Below, in pieces: positions 48,772 through 63,000 of a DNA stretch of 64,000 bases. Source of the DNA: Nematostella vectensis (Eukaryota > Cnidaria > Anthozoa > Actiniaria > Edwardsiidae); NCBI RefSeq assembly GCF_932526225.1, contig NC_064041.1, positions 10,274,813 through 10,338,812 of the forward strand, written 5' to 3'. The notes under the pieces were generated by a model that saw only the letters and a list, made by a program, of their open reading frames with translations, was not told the DNA's origin and did no database searches. Each line of letters opens with the position of its first letter. Within the stretch, counting starts at the first letter, position 1. The position numbers were made by a program, and so were the translations under genes.

Positions 48772-51700
48772 ATGAAGAAGCGGAGACCTTGGCGAAAGGT
48801 ATTATATGAAGACCAGGATTACCCCGACAACCATGTTGACAAATCTTTCTTAGAGGAGATGAAAAAGAACCGTAAGTTACTAGTGTATGACCGTTAAATG
48901 TATTATCTAGACTTGTCTGTCTGTCTGTCTGATCCCGTGCAATAGTCGGTGTAAGTTTTTGTTTTTCCTTCTTAGCTATTTGTCTGTCTACTGTCAGGTC
49001 AATAGATGGGGGTGGGGCACAGGGGCACGTCCCCACCCAATCCCCCAACAATATTTTTTTTTTTGAATTATAAAGAAATAAATAATGACCAGTAGGGGGT
49101 GGCTGGGTCCCAATATTCTTAATGTGCCAGTTATGTCTCCCCCCCCCCCCCCCCCCCCCCCCCCACAAAAAATATATACAGTTGAACATGGATTTTACAA
49201 TATGCCTCAGGAGAAGGGTCAGTACCCAGCTCTTACAAGCTGCAATTTGATTGGGCAAATGAGCAACATCCGCACCTCGACACAAAGAACGAGAAGAATA
49301 GAGTCAAAAGAACTCCTTTGTAGAACAAAGATAATAGGAGACAAAGCAGCTGCGTACTTACTCCAGGAGAAGGAAAATGTATCCTTAAATTGAGGTATCA
49401 TTGCAAAGAGGTCCTCGATTTTTTTATATCAAGGAAAATCTGTTGAAAATATCGTTGCAGCGAGGTCGGGTTAGTTATCAACTTTTACAAAATAATAATA
49501 TGGTAAATCTGCTCTGTGTATGATGTACAGGTACTCTCTGTTAGACTGTAAATCTGCTTTTAATAAGATCTTTTAAGTCAAAAACTTTGACTTGTTGTTA
49601 ACTGTTTTGTACGGAATTTTCGATTTTCAACTGAAGATCGCTTTTTATAGCAAATGTCCAAATTTCGCCAGATATGAGATTTCCAACTTTGATTCATGAT
49701 ATTTTGTTGACAGTGTCAAATAACAAGTCCTCACACACTTTGGTAGATCATCTATCTGTCATTGAGGTGCAATTACGTGCAAGTGCATGCACAATAACGC
49801 GAAGGTGCATTACGCTCTAGAGTAAACTCCATACTTTTGAGTTTGAGGCCTTAAATTAGGAATTGCAAAAATAAAACTTGCAGGAGATAATTCAATCTTT
49901 TATCTTTTATTTGATATATAGTTTGTACATGTAGTGAAAATTGCGGCGCGACAATATTTTTTTTTTTCGGGGACATGTCGTTGACCTTTAATGAGACCTA
50001 AAGAGGCTGCTACAGGTCTGCCGTGCGTCTGTCTGTTCATTAATCCATCTACCTGTGAAATGTCTGTTTATTTGTTTGTCTCTCCCTCTCTATGTTACTG
50101 TCTGTCTGTGTATGTGTACATAACTGTCTGTCTGTCTGTGTATCAATATGTGAAGCTGTTTGGCTATCTGTCCAGGGGCGTGTCTAGAGAATAACACAGA
50201 AGAGTGGGGTTCAGAGCAGTAAATTATTCTCAGCAGAACTGCTTTGCTCAAAATGGCATCCTTAGTTTTGATTATAGGTTGCTAGATCCATCTAAGAACT
50301 TTTTCTATCCAAATCTGCACAGGCAATTAATAACCTTCAACCCACATGAACAGGGTAGGGTATGGACCCCATGAACACAACCCTATGGACACACGTCTGC
50401 TGTCTATGTAATTGTCTTTCCTAAATTGCCATTTTCCCAACCTACGTTTATCTTTAGCCTGTATACAGACCTCCGTAATTCCTTTACAGGCTATATCTTA
50501 AACATGTATTTTTAATTGTTATTTGCTAGTTCACACAAGAACGTATAAGCTGCGTGATGTCATTTGGGAGTCAGGAGTTGTCTCACAACAAATAAGCAGG
50601 TGACTACAGTGCCTTAGGAGACCTCAAAATATTTTGGGGCACAATACAGAAGTATTAAGAAAATATTAGGGGCAAAGCCACGCCCCTACTGGTCTTTTCC
50701 TTATAATTTTTGAAAATATTGGGGGGGGGCACATGCCCCCAGTGCCCCACCCCTTGCTACGGATCTGGACTATATAAAATGTGGCTCTCTTGTGTCAAAT
50801 TAACCAGCTCAATCTCTCAGAAAATTTGAAGACAAGTTCCTTAGGGACAACCATGAATAAGGCAAACCAGGATATGAAACAGTATATCGTGATCCTTTGG
50901 GAAAATTAAATATAATTTGAGGTTGTGTATTGACTGTTCTTAAATAAAGCTGGTTACATTACTAAAATAGCCTTGTAGGGTACTAAGTTAGCATATATTG
51001 AGCCAACAGTCACCCTGTATTCATGACCATGTGGTCAGTGGTCGTGGGCTGGGTGATGGCCGCCATGATTACGGAATAAAGTGTTGAAGTAAAGTCTTTA
51101 TCATCCTTTGACAATGGTGCTATAGGATAAAGTTTATACTATGTCACACTTAATTTTGTTCTGATGGATAGCTGTTTTTATTTGTTGTTAGCAAAATACC
51201 ATTTTTGGGATAGAGTCCATTCCCTTCAGCTGATTTAAATTGGGGAATCTATATAACGGCAGATTGAAAAGTATGAATATTCAAAAAATAATCTCCACTT
51301 GAATGAATACAATAACAAAGGTCGCTGTTTAAGAGCTTTTTACCATTCTGGTTTTGATTGATTGCAGTGTTTGTATATTTGCCTCACTATTTGTCTACAT
51401 GGAACAAGATAATCTGTCCCCCTCCACCCTCTTGATGATATCATCAGCTCTAACACTAAGTGGCTACTTGCTATACGATCTCATGGACCATGGAGAGGCT
51501 AGGGAGAAGTCGGGGAGAACTAGTAAGTTCTAAATAGATCGATATTTATTTGCCACAAACAACAATCTTAATCATCATCTCATCATCAGCAGTGACTCAT
51601 AATCTTCACTATTCCATCATCATTCTGTTGTATAGTACATGTCTAGCGCATACATGTTATGGCTTCATTTTTCTTTACACTATAATGTCTCATGTTTTTC

Positions 51701-54700
51701 GATCCACAATTGAAACCATCACCACAGCCGTCATGCTGTAAGTAATGATCATTATCGCCACCACTATGAAGATATATCACAAGCATGATAATTATCACTA
51801 TTGGCAGCATAACACCATCATTAGCATTATCTTTATGATCACTGGAGATAAGAAAATATTTATCTTTTCAGGGATGGATGATGTAAAGAGCATGCTCCTT
51901 GTTCTTGGATGTGTACTATTCTTCTCCCCTGTTCTAAAGAACCTCACAGATACCATAAGTACTGACACTATCTATGCTATGACTGTAAGTAATCTATACC
52001 TGACGCTATCCCTGCCAACCAGAAAATGAAAAAACATTGAAAAGTGTTATAAAAAATACTTTGGGAGGTATAATTTAGGGTAAGGTAGAGTTGAAAATTG
52101 TCCTTTGGTATGTTCAGGGTATGGCAGGCTCTTGTACCCATTCCTCTTGAGTAAATTTTCTTTTCATTTTGTGAGTTATTCAATAGTGGCTTTCTTTCAT
52201 AATCTTGATTCTCTGATGTCTGTCTGTTTTTTTGTTTTTTTTTCAGGCTGTTATGCTGGGGATGAATTTGCTGTTTCATGATTACGGTACAAGTGCAGCA
52301 ATGTGAGTGTGGCTTACTGAGTTGAGTGTGAATGAGATAATGTGTTTACCATCTAGCCAGTGTGTCCATTGGCTAAATTCCATGGAGATCCACAGGTTAC
52401 ATGAATGTGCTGTATAGTGTGACTGACAGTTTATTTGTAATGCAAGGTAGCCTACATACAGTATGTGTTACCTTATTACACTTAATTTTCGTGACGTCAA
52501 AATTACGCGATTTTAAGATGGCAATATTTTGTGACACTTTATTTTCGTGATTTTCCTATTTTTGTAAAAAACAGATCACTTTATTTTCGCAATTTTGGGA
52601 TAAAAAAATCAAGCAAAACAAGTGGAATTAAAATGCGCTGTAATCATCAAAACTGAAACAATATGTAACAAAAATATGCGTGGGTTAAATTTAGTTTTAT
52701 AAAAATCTATAAATGCAAGTCCAACTCAACCCCTTACCGTACTATATTGTACATTAGTTGACTAAATAGACAAGGTGTTTCCATAAAGCCTATTAAATGG
52801 CCAATATCCCCCCAAAGGCTTCTTATGTACTCACTTAATTTTTGCGCATCCTAATTTTCGCGACACTTAATTTTCACGTCACTTCAATTTCGCGAATCTT
52901 TTAAAATTGCGAAATTTGTGAAATTAAAGTGGCGCGAAAATTAAGTGTAATAAGGTACACCGTTTTATTCATCTGCTATAATCTCAGCTGGTGTGAGGAT
53001 GGGAAATCAGATATAAGACAGTAGTTGAACAAGATCAACAAGGTCTAGGCAACATACTTTAGGACTTCTTTAATAACATAACCAAGCCTGCTACAACATA
53101 TATCCCATCCTCAGGGACCCAGGGCTTCGGGAAGGTCAGAGGAGCCTCCGCAACGCCCTGAGTCCGCGAGGATGCATATATCCTCGTATCTATATAAACA
53201 TAAATATAAACACAGCACAGAGACTAAGACACAACACAGGGTCTACTACTACTGCATTCTTTAATTCACCAGATCAGTCAAGAATCATAATCACAAGACA
53301 CAAATAAATGTTTAAAGTTTATTGATTTGTTGCTAATGAAATCATAAAATAACGCAAGAACAAGAGATGTGATTGGTTGAGAGACTCGAAATAAAATGCA
53401 GTATACACCTCCTAGGAGGTGGATATTTTCCGGCGCCCCGAAATCGAGCAAAATGGTAATTTGCAATTGTTTCTGAAAAGAAAATTGCCCGTTTTATATA
53501 CTAAGATAATTAAACCATTTCCATTTTGGCGTATAGTGGCCTTAAAAATATCTATATAATATCTGTAGATATTATTCCACTATTCACCTCAATAAAAATG
53601 GTGTAATTGTTAAATATTTGCATCTCCTATATACTGTGTCACATCACTTCTTACTTATTTTGATGGCAGTGTGTCTAACTCCGCCTCCCTCAACTCTGCC
53701 ACCTTTGCCTCAGTGTGCCTTGCCTCCAGACTACCGACAGCATGGCACGCCTTTGTCACAGTCATTTTCGCTATGCAGCTCTTTGCTCTTTTGCCAGCTC
53801 TTCGTCAGCAAATCAAGGTTGGCTTCCTGTCAACATTACTGTTTGATTGGGGGGGGGGGCATACCCATTTGTTTTAGGCTTGTACTAAGTATTCTACTGT
53901 GGGTTGCTAGAGGAAGGGCAAAGCATTATTGCAGGGAAAGATACTGGAGTTCCTGTGGGGAGGGAGGGGAGTGTTAGGATTTGTTGTATTTTTATGGATT
54001 TCCTTTACATTTCTTCATGTTTTTGTGAGCAAAATTTCTTAGATTTAGGAGGGAGAACTATTAACACATTAGACCTGACTATGGTTAGAGATATGTAAAG
54101 CATTTAGTGGAAAACATAATGCTTTATTAGAGTAATGGTTCTAAACAAATTTCTAGAACCATACGTTGGTAATCGTATTATGACTTACCAATCGTACATA
54201 TTACAATGCCTTTTAAAATAATATTCCATAATTCATCCTCCCATTTAATTCTGAACTGCCATTTGACTATACCCATTTGCTGTTTGGACTAACAACATCT
54301 TTTAAAACAGGTGTATGTATTTAGAGTAGAATGTTAAACTCAAATATGATACTCACAAAGCTTTCCACCCCCCTCTACCATCCCCTGAAAAAATCCTATG
54401 CAGAGTATTCAAACCCCATTGATACTAATGGAATTTCCTTGAACCACCTCTACCCATCTAATGCTGATTCATAATGCATCTAATGATGGATTTATTATTA
54501 AGTATACCATTACCAATTCCTTTATTATACCTTGTTTCTGCATACTCGTTGTTTTTCCCAGGCTAAGCTGGGCCTCTTGCACGTGCTATTCACGTGCTGT
54601 ATGGTGGGCGTGTCGGCCTTTCTTTTGTACCCCTTGTCACTACTGATGGCCTCTCTTTTTGTGATGATAATTCTTGATGTCACACTTTTATGCCCGTTGT

Positions 54701-55297
54701 GGCTCGTTAAGCTACAAGACTTGAAGAAGTAAGTGAAAGTTACTCTCTTCTCATTGGTCAAAATAATGAACTCCTTGATTTTGATTGGTGGGGAAAATTT
54801 TGATAGACAGTCATTTGAATAGCATTTGATTTTGTGAACAGCTGAACGCCATAACAGGCGACTTGCAGTAACAGATCACGTGATTTTTGCGTGTCAATTT
54901 CGCGTGTGCTCAGGCTTTCAGCGGCCAAATAGCAATACCAAAAATCAACTTATTTAGCGCTTACTGTACGTATATACCTGAAAATTTATTTGCTTTCGCT
55001 TAAAGATTCTATTTCTTCGTCGTTCTCTGGCGTGACGGGCGCATTCACAAATGTGTTTATTTTGGCTTGAATTCGCCACCCGTCACGTCACGTGAACAGA
55101 TAGTGTATGTCGCCTGTTCCACCCTGGATAAATAACTCACTAACTTCAAGAGTCCTAGAGACCAATTTTTTAGTCATTTCTACTCGGACAACTCAAACTG
55201 GAGACTCTCATTGTTATATGCTAATTTATTTTTATATTTTTGTTTTATCCCTAGCAACATCCACGGTCCCTGGGACGAGGCAGTTATAACTGAGTAG
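48772..55297 (+). CDS. PIGC: PIG-C, subunit of the GPI-GlcNAc transferase; eight exons, 283 residues
   Basis: Exons: 48772-48871, 50530-50599, 51368-51522, 51872-51984, 52247-52302, 53670-53817, 54562-54728, 55255-55297 (stop TAG 55295-55297). The total is 852 nt, and every junction keeps frame. PIG-C is a multi-pass ER membrane subunit of the PIG-A complex, which moves GlcNAc to phosphatidylinositol in the first step of GPI-anchor synthesis. Family hallmarks are clear: WRKVLYEDQDYPDNHVD at the N-terminus, GYLLYDLMD, FSPVLKNLT, STDTIYAMT, FHDYG, FASVCLASRLP and the C-terminal NIHGPWDEA. The human protein is 297 residues. Several hydrophobic spans match its membrane segments. In vertebrates the coding part is a single exon, so the seven introns here are notable. 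Confidence 0.96.
49137..49164. repeat. Poly-C run in PIGC intron 1
   Basis: About 25 C residues. The surrounding bases 48998-49170 (GGGGTGGGGCACAGGGGCAC and related words) look like the edge of a dispersed repeat family, not identified further. Confidence 0.8.
52469..52957. mobile_element. MITE-like element, copy 2 (PIGC intron 5)
   Basis: Perfect 20-base terminal inverted repeats (ACCTTATTACACTTAATTTT at the left, its exact complement at the right). The interior is clearly related to 31111-31560 but longer. TA lies outside each TIR, which fits a TA target-site duplication. Confidence 0.88.
53096..53186. repeat. Imperfect inverted repeat (hairpin) in PIGC intron 5
   Basis: The arms run from about ATATATCCCATCCTCAGGGA to the complementary TCCGCGAGGATGCATATAT, with a G/C-rich CAGGGC/GCCCTG core and a loop of about 30 bases. 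It would fold as RNA or DNA; origin unknown. Confidence 0.65.
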
Positions 55298-56270
55298 ACA
55301 CCATATCATCATACGGCCATTCCTTAGAAGGGTTTTGTCTTGTACTTTTAAGACTTTCTGTCAGCCCCGTTTTTGTCGTCCTGGCTATATACAAAGTGTG
55401 ACAAAGCATCTATTGGTGCATTCACACCAAAATCATGTTTAATAGTTAAACAAGTTTTTTTCTTGCCTGATAACTTGCCAAGTTTCTCATTGTGTTGAAT
55501 TCTTACTAGCTAAATGATCCATTTGTAACATGTGAAGTAGTCTATTCAGTTTTGTTCTTGGTTCTGTCCACTCTTGGTAGATTGAGATTAAAACCAGTTT
55601 AATTAAACTAGAGCTTTAATTTGGTTTAAGTGATGGTGTGAGGGGCGGTATATGTCTATTGAGTAACTCGGGGAAATAACTGTTAATTTTACATTGAAAT
55701 TTGCATTGGATTTTTGCTGAGAGAGGGTATAAACCAATGACAATTAAGTTGCATTTTGTTTTCTACCTCCCATAGACTCGAAATCCAATACAATACAATA
55801 ACCTTTATTCATCAAGCGTTACATTCTAACCGTGAAAATTTTCTAACAACGGCCCTCCAATCCTATCCATCAAGGCAGTTTTACCATAATAGTAATGATT
55901 ACGCCTTCCTTGGCAACCCAAGAGAATGGTTGCATGGGAGGTCTATGGTGTAGAGTTTCCTCACCATAATCAACAGGGTGGTAAAGGGTATTTTCGTGAA
56001 ACGAGATTTGGCCGTTTTTCACCCTACGAGAAACGTGAAATCGTCCTTTTCGACGTCCGTGAAACGTGATTTAACGATTTAAAAGGCCATTTTTTCGGTC
56101 CGTGAAAAAGCCATTTTACGCGGTCCGTGAAACGTGATCCATACCTCCCTTTACCAGCCTGAATCAACATAGTCTGAGTATCAGGCCCTCAGGGGAGGGG
56201 GGGGACTGGGGACTCTTCTCCCTCCCCCCCCCCCTAAAAATGGCTTATACTTAGGCTAGAATCAATACAC
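55298..56270. other. Intergenic after PIGC; contains repeated GTGAAACGTGATTT words
   Basis: PIGC 3' UTR and flank. Around 55990-56140 the words CCGTGAAACGTGATTT and GGCC-TTTTTC recur, probably part of an unclassified repeat. Poly-G and poly-C tracts follow near 56195-56235. Confidence 0.4.
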
Positions 56271-56698
56271 TCGAACCCTGATGGCGTACTTTTTATCATT
56301 TAATTTAAAAAAATATATTTTACAGAAAGTTTAAAGAAAAATATTCTTACTGCATTTTCAAGGCCATTGATAAATACATCATTAATTTATTGTGGTATTG
56401 TAGTGGTATTGTAGTGTAGATTGGATAACTCATTTCAATCAACAGGAAATAATTTCACATCATATGGAAACTAGTCTTACAGAATCGAACCCTGATGGCG
56501 TACTTTTTATCATTTAATTTAAAAAAATATATTTTACAGAAAGTTTAAAGAAAAATATTCTTACTGCATTTTCAAGGCCATTGATAAATACATCATTAAT
56601 TTATTGTGGTATTGTAGTGGTATTGTAGTGTAGATTGGATAACTCATTTCAATCAACAGGAAATAATTTCACATCATATGGAAACTAGTCTTACAGAA
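56271..56698. repeat. Perfect 214-bp tandem duplication
   Basis: Bases 56271-56484 and 56485-56698 are identical as far as can be read. Both begin TCGAACCCTGATGGCG and end CTAGTCTTACAGAA. The lack of any difference implies a very recent duplication or an assembly artefact. Confidence 0.97.
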
Positions 56699-59600
56699 CA
56701 ATATTTTTAAAGCAGCGTTATTTATGGATGAAGTTACAAATAATTATCCAAGAACATAGCATTACCGTTGTAGTCCAATTGTTATAAATGTTAAAGGAAT
56801 TAAAAAAAGGGGCGATGCAAATGGAAAACCCTGGAAGCTCATTTTGAGTGGCTACCGGCGGTCACAAACAGCCGTATTTGGCTGTCCTCTTCCCCTCCCG
56901 TAACAAACAAGAAACATTTTTTATATCATTTCCTTTTCATGGTTGTCGGCAAAACACACTAGTAATTAGTTGTTGAAATATCCACGCGCTCACCAAGAGA
57001 CCACTCAAAATATAACAGTTTCGATGACCTCTCTGTTAATAGCGTCGTATCTGATCACTCGGGCTCCCTGTTGCTTATAAGCTGTGTAGTTCCCACGGGA
57101 GCTTTAGATATGCTTTGCGCATGCGTGAAACAAATTAATCTTTGCGCATGCGTAATAGTACCTTACTTATTTCTATAGAAGTTTGGCAGAAGTGGTGAAC
57201 TCTGAAACCCAATTTTAAACATGTTTTGTTAGGTGAAATGTGAAATAATTAGCATTATCTATACTTTTTTCTGTTCGTCAAACGGTCAGTTCATTTATGT
57301 ATCACTCCTTGTGTATAGCAAGTTGTTTTCGTTATATTCATCAAAACGTGCGTAAGAGGACAAGAATCCCAATATTTATCTTAGGATTAAACTGTCTGCT
57401 CAGATAGATTCAATAAAACTGTTTTTATAGAAAAAAAATATATGTTTTTCAGTAAATACGCCTTATTCAGTGAAATACGGAAAACTAAATACAATGGATA
57501 TTTTTGAAAGTCCAAAGGGCTTTCGTAAGAATATTTCCACTATTGCATCTATACAAAAAATATCGCAAATGATTTCCGAAGAATACGGACAGGCGGTTTT
57601 ACACCTTTTTTTTCTACTTAAACGCCTCGTGGTCATTTCTTTTTTCAAAATTTAGATTTTTATCACAATGTTGCGCTGGCAGATCTGCGATACGACAGCG
57701 ATGAGAGAAAGAAAACTTAACACTCACTTCAACACTGACCTCAGATCTGAAGCTTATCTTAAACTTTGGGCAGACTACTTTTAATTGAACATAACTTCAA
57801 GAGCTATGTATTCGACTCCTTATATAGGTATAAGAATAAGTGTAAGTAATGCCAATAGTTATGTCATTCAAGTCGTTTTTTACTTTACTTTCGCTAAAAA
57901 ATACTATCTGGTAAAAATGTAATAATGTGATACTATATAAGACTGTTCAAAATTATGTTTTATACTGACACAAAATGTTTCACACCTAAAGATCTTAGCC
58001 ATTTCGTGATGAACTTGGGGAGAAACATGCCCAAATAAACTGTTAAATCTGTGATTGTTTTCTTTTTGTATATTATACTCTTAGTCGCAGCAAGTTTACA
58101 ATCTCCTCCACTTCTTCGCAAAGTGCATTCGTTTCCTTTTTCTCTTGAATCCAATTATGCTTTTTTAAGATTCCTCTTGATTGATTGTCAAAAAATTACC
58201 GCAAATATATTTTTTGTTCGTGAATAAAATGGCTTATGTTAATGGGATTAGCATTTAATATATTTATTCCCAGTAGAACAGTGACAATTAACAATAAAAA
58301 CGACGCGCATCCATTTTTTAGTCATGAAAATCGACGGCGACTATCGCAGGGATAAGATCTTTTTCAACCTTTCGTATCAATGCAATTGTCAAGAAACCTT
58401 TTTTTTAATTTAAAGAAAAAAATCATTTCGAAAAACGAACAAATTGATCGAAACACACTACTCTTTAATAACCGTTATCAACGGAGTCATTCTTTTAAAG
58501 AATTTCCTTATAACTCAATATTAGATTCTAATTGGTAAGGATAGCACGGGGTTTCATTGCGCATTTGCATCCCTGAAGGCGGGTTTTTTTTAAAAGAATT
58601 GCTAGCGTATTGACAGTAGCCAAACCCGATTAATACACAGCTGTACCGTTTTATAACGCAATTAGAAGCGGTCAATGTATTTCCTTCTGGGAATTACCCG
58701 TTGTACGACACTTTAATATGAATACTTATCCCATATTTGCGATCTCCGGGTTATTCAGGAAGTGTTATATGATGGGGCCTAACTATTCCGTGCACGCCGT
58801 CTTTTCTCAAATTAAACGCGCGCTATCTGTTCGCCCTCCGCTGCGTCCCCATTTGCGCTTCCTTGCCTATCTCGAACCATCAATGAAAATCGATTATATC
58901 TCCTTTTTTCGCGATAAACGCCTGTAGTTTACAGTTATACTTACAAACATTGACCCATCCTCTTGAAAAAGGGGATCAACTTCTTAATCTCCGCTTGTCA
59001 CGGTGTGATTAAAAGTTTCATCTATCCCCGGGGATATTGACTTTAGTTTCTTTCTTGTTTTACCGCCGAGTTTCTCGGTGATTAAATAAAGGATTTGTTA
59101 GGACGCTGCTCTCATACTATGTCAGTTTGACGTATTCGCTAGACTAATTCCCAGTTGAGTAATACTTCCGACTTTATCCCAAGCTGGTTATTTGAGGTGC
59201 TCAACGCATCCCTCCGCGAAGCCTAGTAATTAGGAGTCAACCAAGCTCCCCCATAACGCAATTTTATCCAGTGCGCTTTAATTCATAGTACACCCCAAAG
59301 CACGGCGTTTCTACTCTTTGCGACATTTCAGCGAGTTCTTCGCACAACTATCGGTTACCTTAGGGAAAGGACCCCGCAAACAGACGCAAAACGTGAGGCA
59401 AGAGGGCGGTGTCTTTGCGTCACTCGGCCCTGCGCGTGATCTGACTCTAACGCAGCTCAGCGGATCATAGCACGGAGTCTTGCGGACGCAGTTAAAAGTT
59501 CCGAACCGCGAACTCTAGCAAACACTCGGAGAGAACCTTAGAAAGGGAAAGGACTTCTTCAGCGAAGAATCTGAGGATTCCAAGATAATTTGATCGCTAA

Positions 59601-60002
59601 GAAGGGCAGAAGCGAGAAAATTACGGCTGGAAACTGGGAAAAAACTGTATATCAAGAGAATTACAAGACCTTTTTTTTCGGGAAAGCGTTAGGTATTGTT
59701 TGCAAGAGACAATTAGATTAGGTTAACAAGGGGAAACTTTATCCTCCACAAGAAAAGTAAGTAAAACAATTAGATAGAAGAGAAACTCTTCAGGAACATT
59801 TGCACTGAACGATAAGAGAAACAAAAACATCAAGTATCAAGACAAAAAAATCCCTGTACACGGAAAGAAGGGGAAAAACAGTAAAGTTTATTGCAAAGAA
59901 GAAAAAAATCGGCAAACAGGAAGTGCATAGTTGAGAAGAGAAAAAAAGGGAAAGACTTAACTTAACAGCTTAAGAGTCGATATACCAAGCAGACCAAGCA
60001 TT
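56699..60002. other. Intergenic and probable promoter/5' UTR of the downstream receptor
   Basis: No gene recognised. The last 600 bp (about 59400-60002) are purine-rich and lead into the start codon at 60003, so they may be 5' UTR. No TATA box or factor site can be assigned. Confidence 0.4.
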
Positions 60003-63000
60003 ATGGAGAACTATTCACTCATTATTCAGATTGTCTTTGTGGCCATTCTAACGCGTGTGTGTGGCGCTGAGGAGCGCATGATTGAGGCGCCGTCCTGCCC
60101 AAGTGCGCTAACATGCGTCGGCTGCAAAAACGTAAAACAGGAATGGGATAACGGGACTCACACCGGCCTTCACTGTCACTGCGACCAGGCGTGTTCGCTC
60201 TACAAGGACTGCTGCGCCGATTACGTTCAGTATTGCGGTAACCACACGAGACCCGAAGCTATCGGCGAACGCATGGAGTGTATTCGCTTGAATAAAAGCG
60301 CGCCAGGAATGATGATGGTGACGAGCTGTCCAGAGTCCTATACCGACCAGAAGGTGAGAGAAGGGGAGGGAGCTGAAATGGATCAGTTTTGCATGAAATA
60401 GAAAAGGGTCAACTTTGATAAGACTGTTGATCCTGACCCGTGTTCAATTCAAAGTCAGATGTACGAATCTGCTATTACCCTTTATATACCTGTATAGGGG
60501 AAGCAAAAGAAGAAATTTGCACCCTTACCCTTTCCCCGCTTTCTTCCCTCCTAGCTACGCGCCCGCTAAACAAACTTGTATCAGTGTTTGGGGGAAGGGG
60601 AGGGGGGGAGAGGAGAAGACAGTAACATTCAAAGGCCAAGCAAAGGCCAAGCCTGAGACTGACCTCCACTGGAGAAAGAGCCTCATAATGCGCATTTTGA
60701 TCATATGTTAAGCGGTTAAACACTAGCTTAAAATCATTTACATGTTACATTCCCAGGTGATTGAAATGTGCTTGATTTCTACTCGTCAAAACCGCACTAT
60801 GACGTCAGCCAACTACATGGACGAGCTCCCTGTGGTGGACATCTTCCAGAATCGGGTGTTCAGGAATAGACACTGCGCAACATGTAACGGTTATCTCAGG
60901 GTTTTCATTGCCTTCTTCGACTTGAAAATCCGCTGTGACCTTAACCCCCCGCAAGGTTTCAATCAGACGCAAATCCTGGACTACTATTTAAGGTATTGTA
61001 AGGATATTTATATGGGGTTGCCAGGCAATAACCAACAAAGGTTTTGCTTCCCCTCGATCTCTACCTGTCCGGCGAACGCATCGAGAAAGCAACGAGAAGC
61101 TTGCGAGAATAATCCGACGGCCCTAGTGTTTGACCCGGAGACGAAGTTGGATTATAAGAATAAGTACTGCCTGGAATGTAACGGGGCGTCCACAGCGACC
61201 ATGAAGTGCGGCCCAATGCAGACGACTTCGAACTTCTTCAAGCCAAAGTCATTTGAGATCTTGATGTCTTTTATCGCGTCGGAAAATGATGAAATGAAGA
61301 TTCAACGGTCGACCTTCGCTACCACGTGTATTAAGGTAATTATCTAGCTCCTGGAAGGGGGAAAAGGGAAGGGGAGGGAAGGGAGGGGACCTTGTAGTCA
61401 TTTGACGAAAAGGCATGTAATTCTTACTGATACTAGCTGTATTACTGGGACGTGAGGCAAATGATGAAGTATGTTGTTTATATACATTCCAATCAATCTA
61501 AATACAAAGGTTAGTCCATAAACATCAGTTTACCGCTGGCATAGTGCTAAACGTTTCTGGCAATTTGACGATTTGTCAAATAGCCTTTAATTGTCTAGTC
61601 TTGATCAGGGGGGTCCTAGAATTGAGCGTTGAGGTACATTTTCTGTTTTATCTAGAACTACATGTACGACGCCTACCTGGAGGTGTGCCGTCCTGCTGTA
61701 AGCCTGGATCCAACTAAAGGCGTGAGTGACAAATATTGGCTACGCCTCTGGCTCACCCCGACCAACACTAGCGTCCCCTTTCACCTCACCGAGGACACCT
61801 TCACAAAAGCACTAGCCGCAAGGTTCAATCTTAGGACCCCTCAAATCGACATACGGGACTTTAAGCTTGAAGACCCTACAGTCTCAGTCTCGTTCGACTT
61901 GCACGCGAGTAAGACTGGGCCGAGTAATGAGGAGGTTACCGTGAGGGGGAGGGCGCCTAGAGAAGTGTCGCTTCCGATCAGAGCGCTGCTGCATTTCAAT
62001 GGTTCGTTTCTGTTGACGGCTGATGGCAGGGAGTGGGAGGTGTTCAAGGCGACTGCGAGGAGGCTGACTTGCGTCAAGCCAGAGGTAGGTCATCCACTGT
62101 ATTATCATCTTCATCATCATCATCGTCGTCGTCATCATCACCATCATCATCATCATCATCATAATTATCATTATCATCGTCATCATCACAATCATCATTA
62201 TCAGCATAATCATCACCATCATCGTCATCACCATCATCACCATCATCATCATCACAATTATCATCATCACCAAGCACTATCATCATCATCATTATCATCA
62301 TCACCATCATCATTATCACATCATCATTTTTTTGTAAACGCTGCATACATCTACCTAATAAATCCAAACAGGTACATTTTGCCTAGCGCGTCGGCATCAT
62401 TTCAATAGAGTAGCTAGAACGTGCAGCTTACAGTCCACATAGAGAGTGCGTTGCAAACAAATGGAACAAATTCAGAGAATTTAGAGAGGTTCTTATCAGG
62501 TATTTATGCCGCCTAACCTTGTTCCCCTGACAATGTTGTACCTATACTAACTTGCCCGAAAATATTAATACCACAGGAGTATGCTCCAGGCGAGTACAAA
62601 TTCCAGCCGTGGAACGAGATGGTTGTGATTAACAAGACTGGCGAGACATTATCTAGGCGGGAATACTACATGACACGTGACAATCACTCGATTCCGATAG
62701 ACATGTCGACCGTATTTGTGTGCAGGTCAGTGACGTCATCATTACGTCATATCTGTAAAAGACACTCGAGAACAACTCACTTCTAAAAGACATATCGACC
62801 GTATTCATGTGTGACGTCATCACTACGTCATATATCTAATCGACACGTTGCAACAACTAGCGATTGTAGGCCAATTACTTGCAAATTTATTTCGAATGAG
62901 TGGCGTTCAATTGGCTGAATAGTCAAATTGTGATTGGAGTCATTCACGTGGTGTATTGTGGTATGTCCTATTATACAGCATGGAGTACACTGACACATAC

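Noticed and set aside
48998-49170. Coding sequence or regulatory element near the poly-C run
   Set aside because: Only low-complexity bases and fragments of an unidentified dispersed repeat; similar fragments are at 31800-31850, 44125-44170, 50160-50215 and 50633-50770.
61662-62408. Histidine-rich 248-residue frame
   Set aside because: It continues the real exon 3 into the CAT microsatellite past a good donor at 62085; the tail is intronic.
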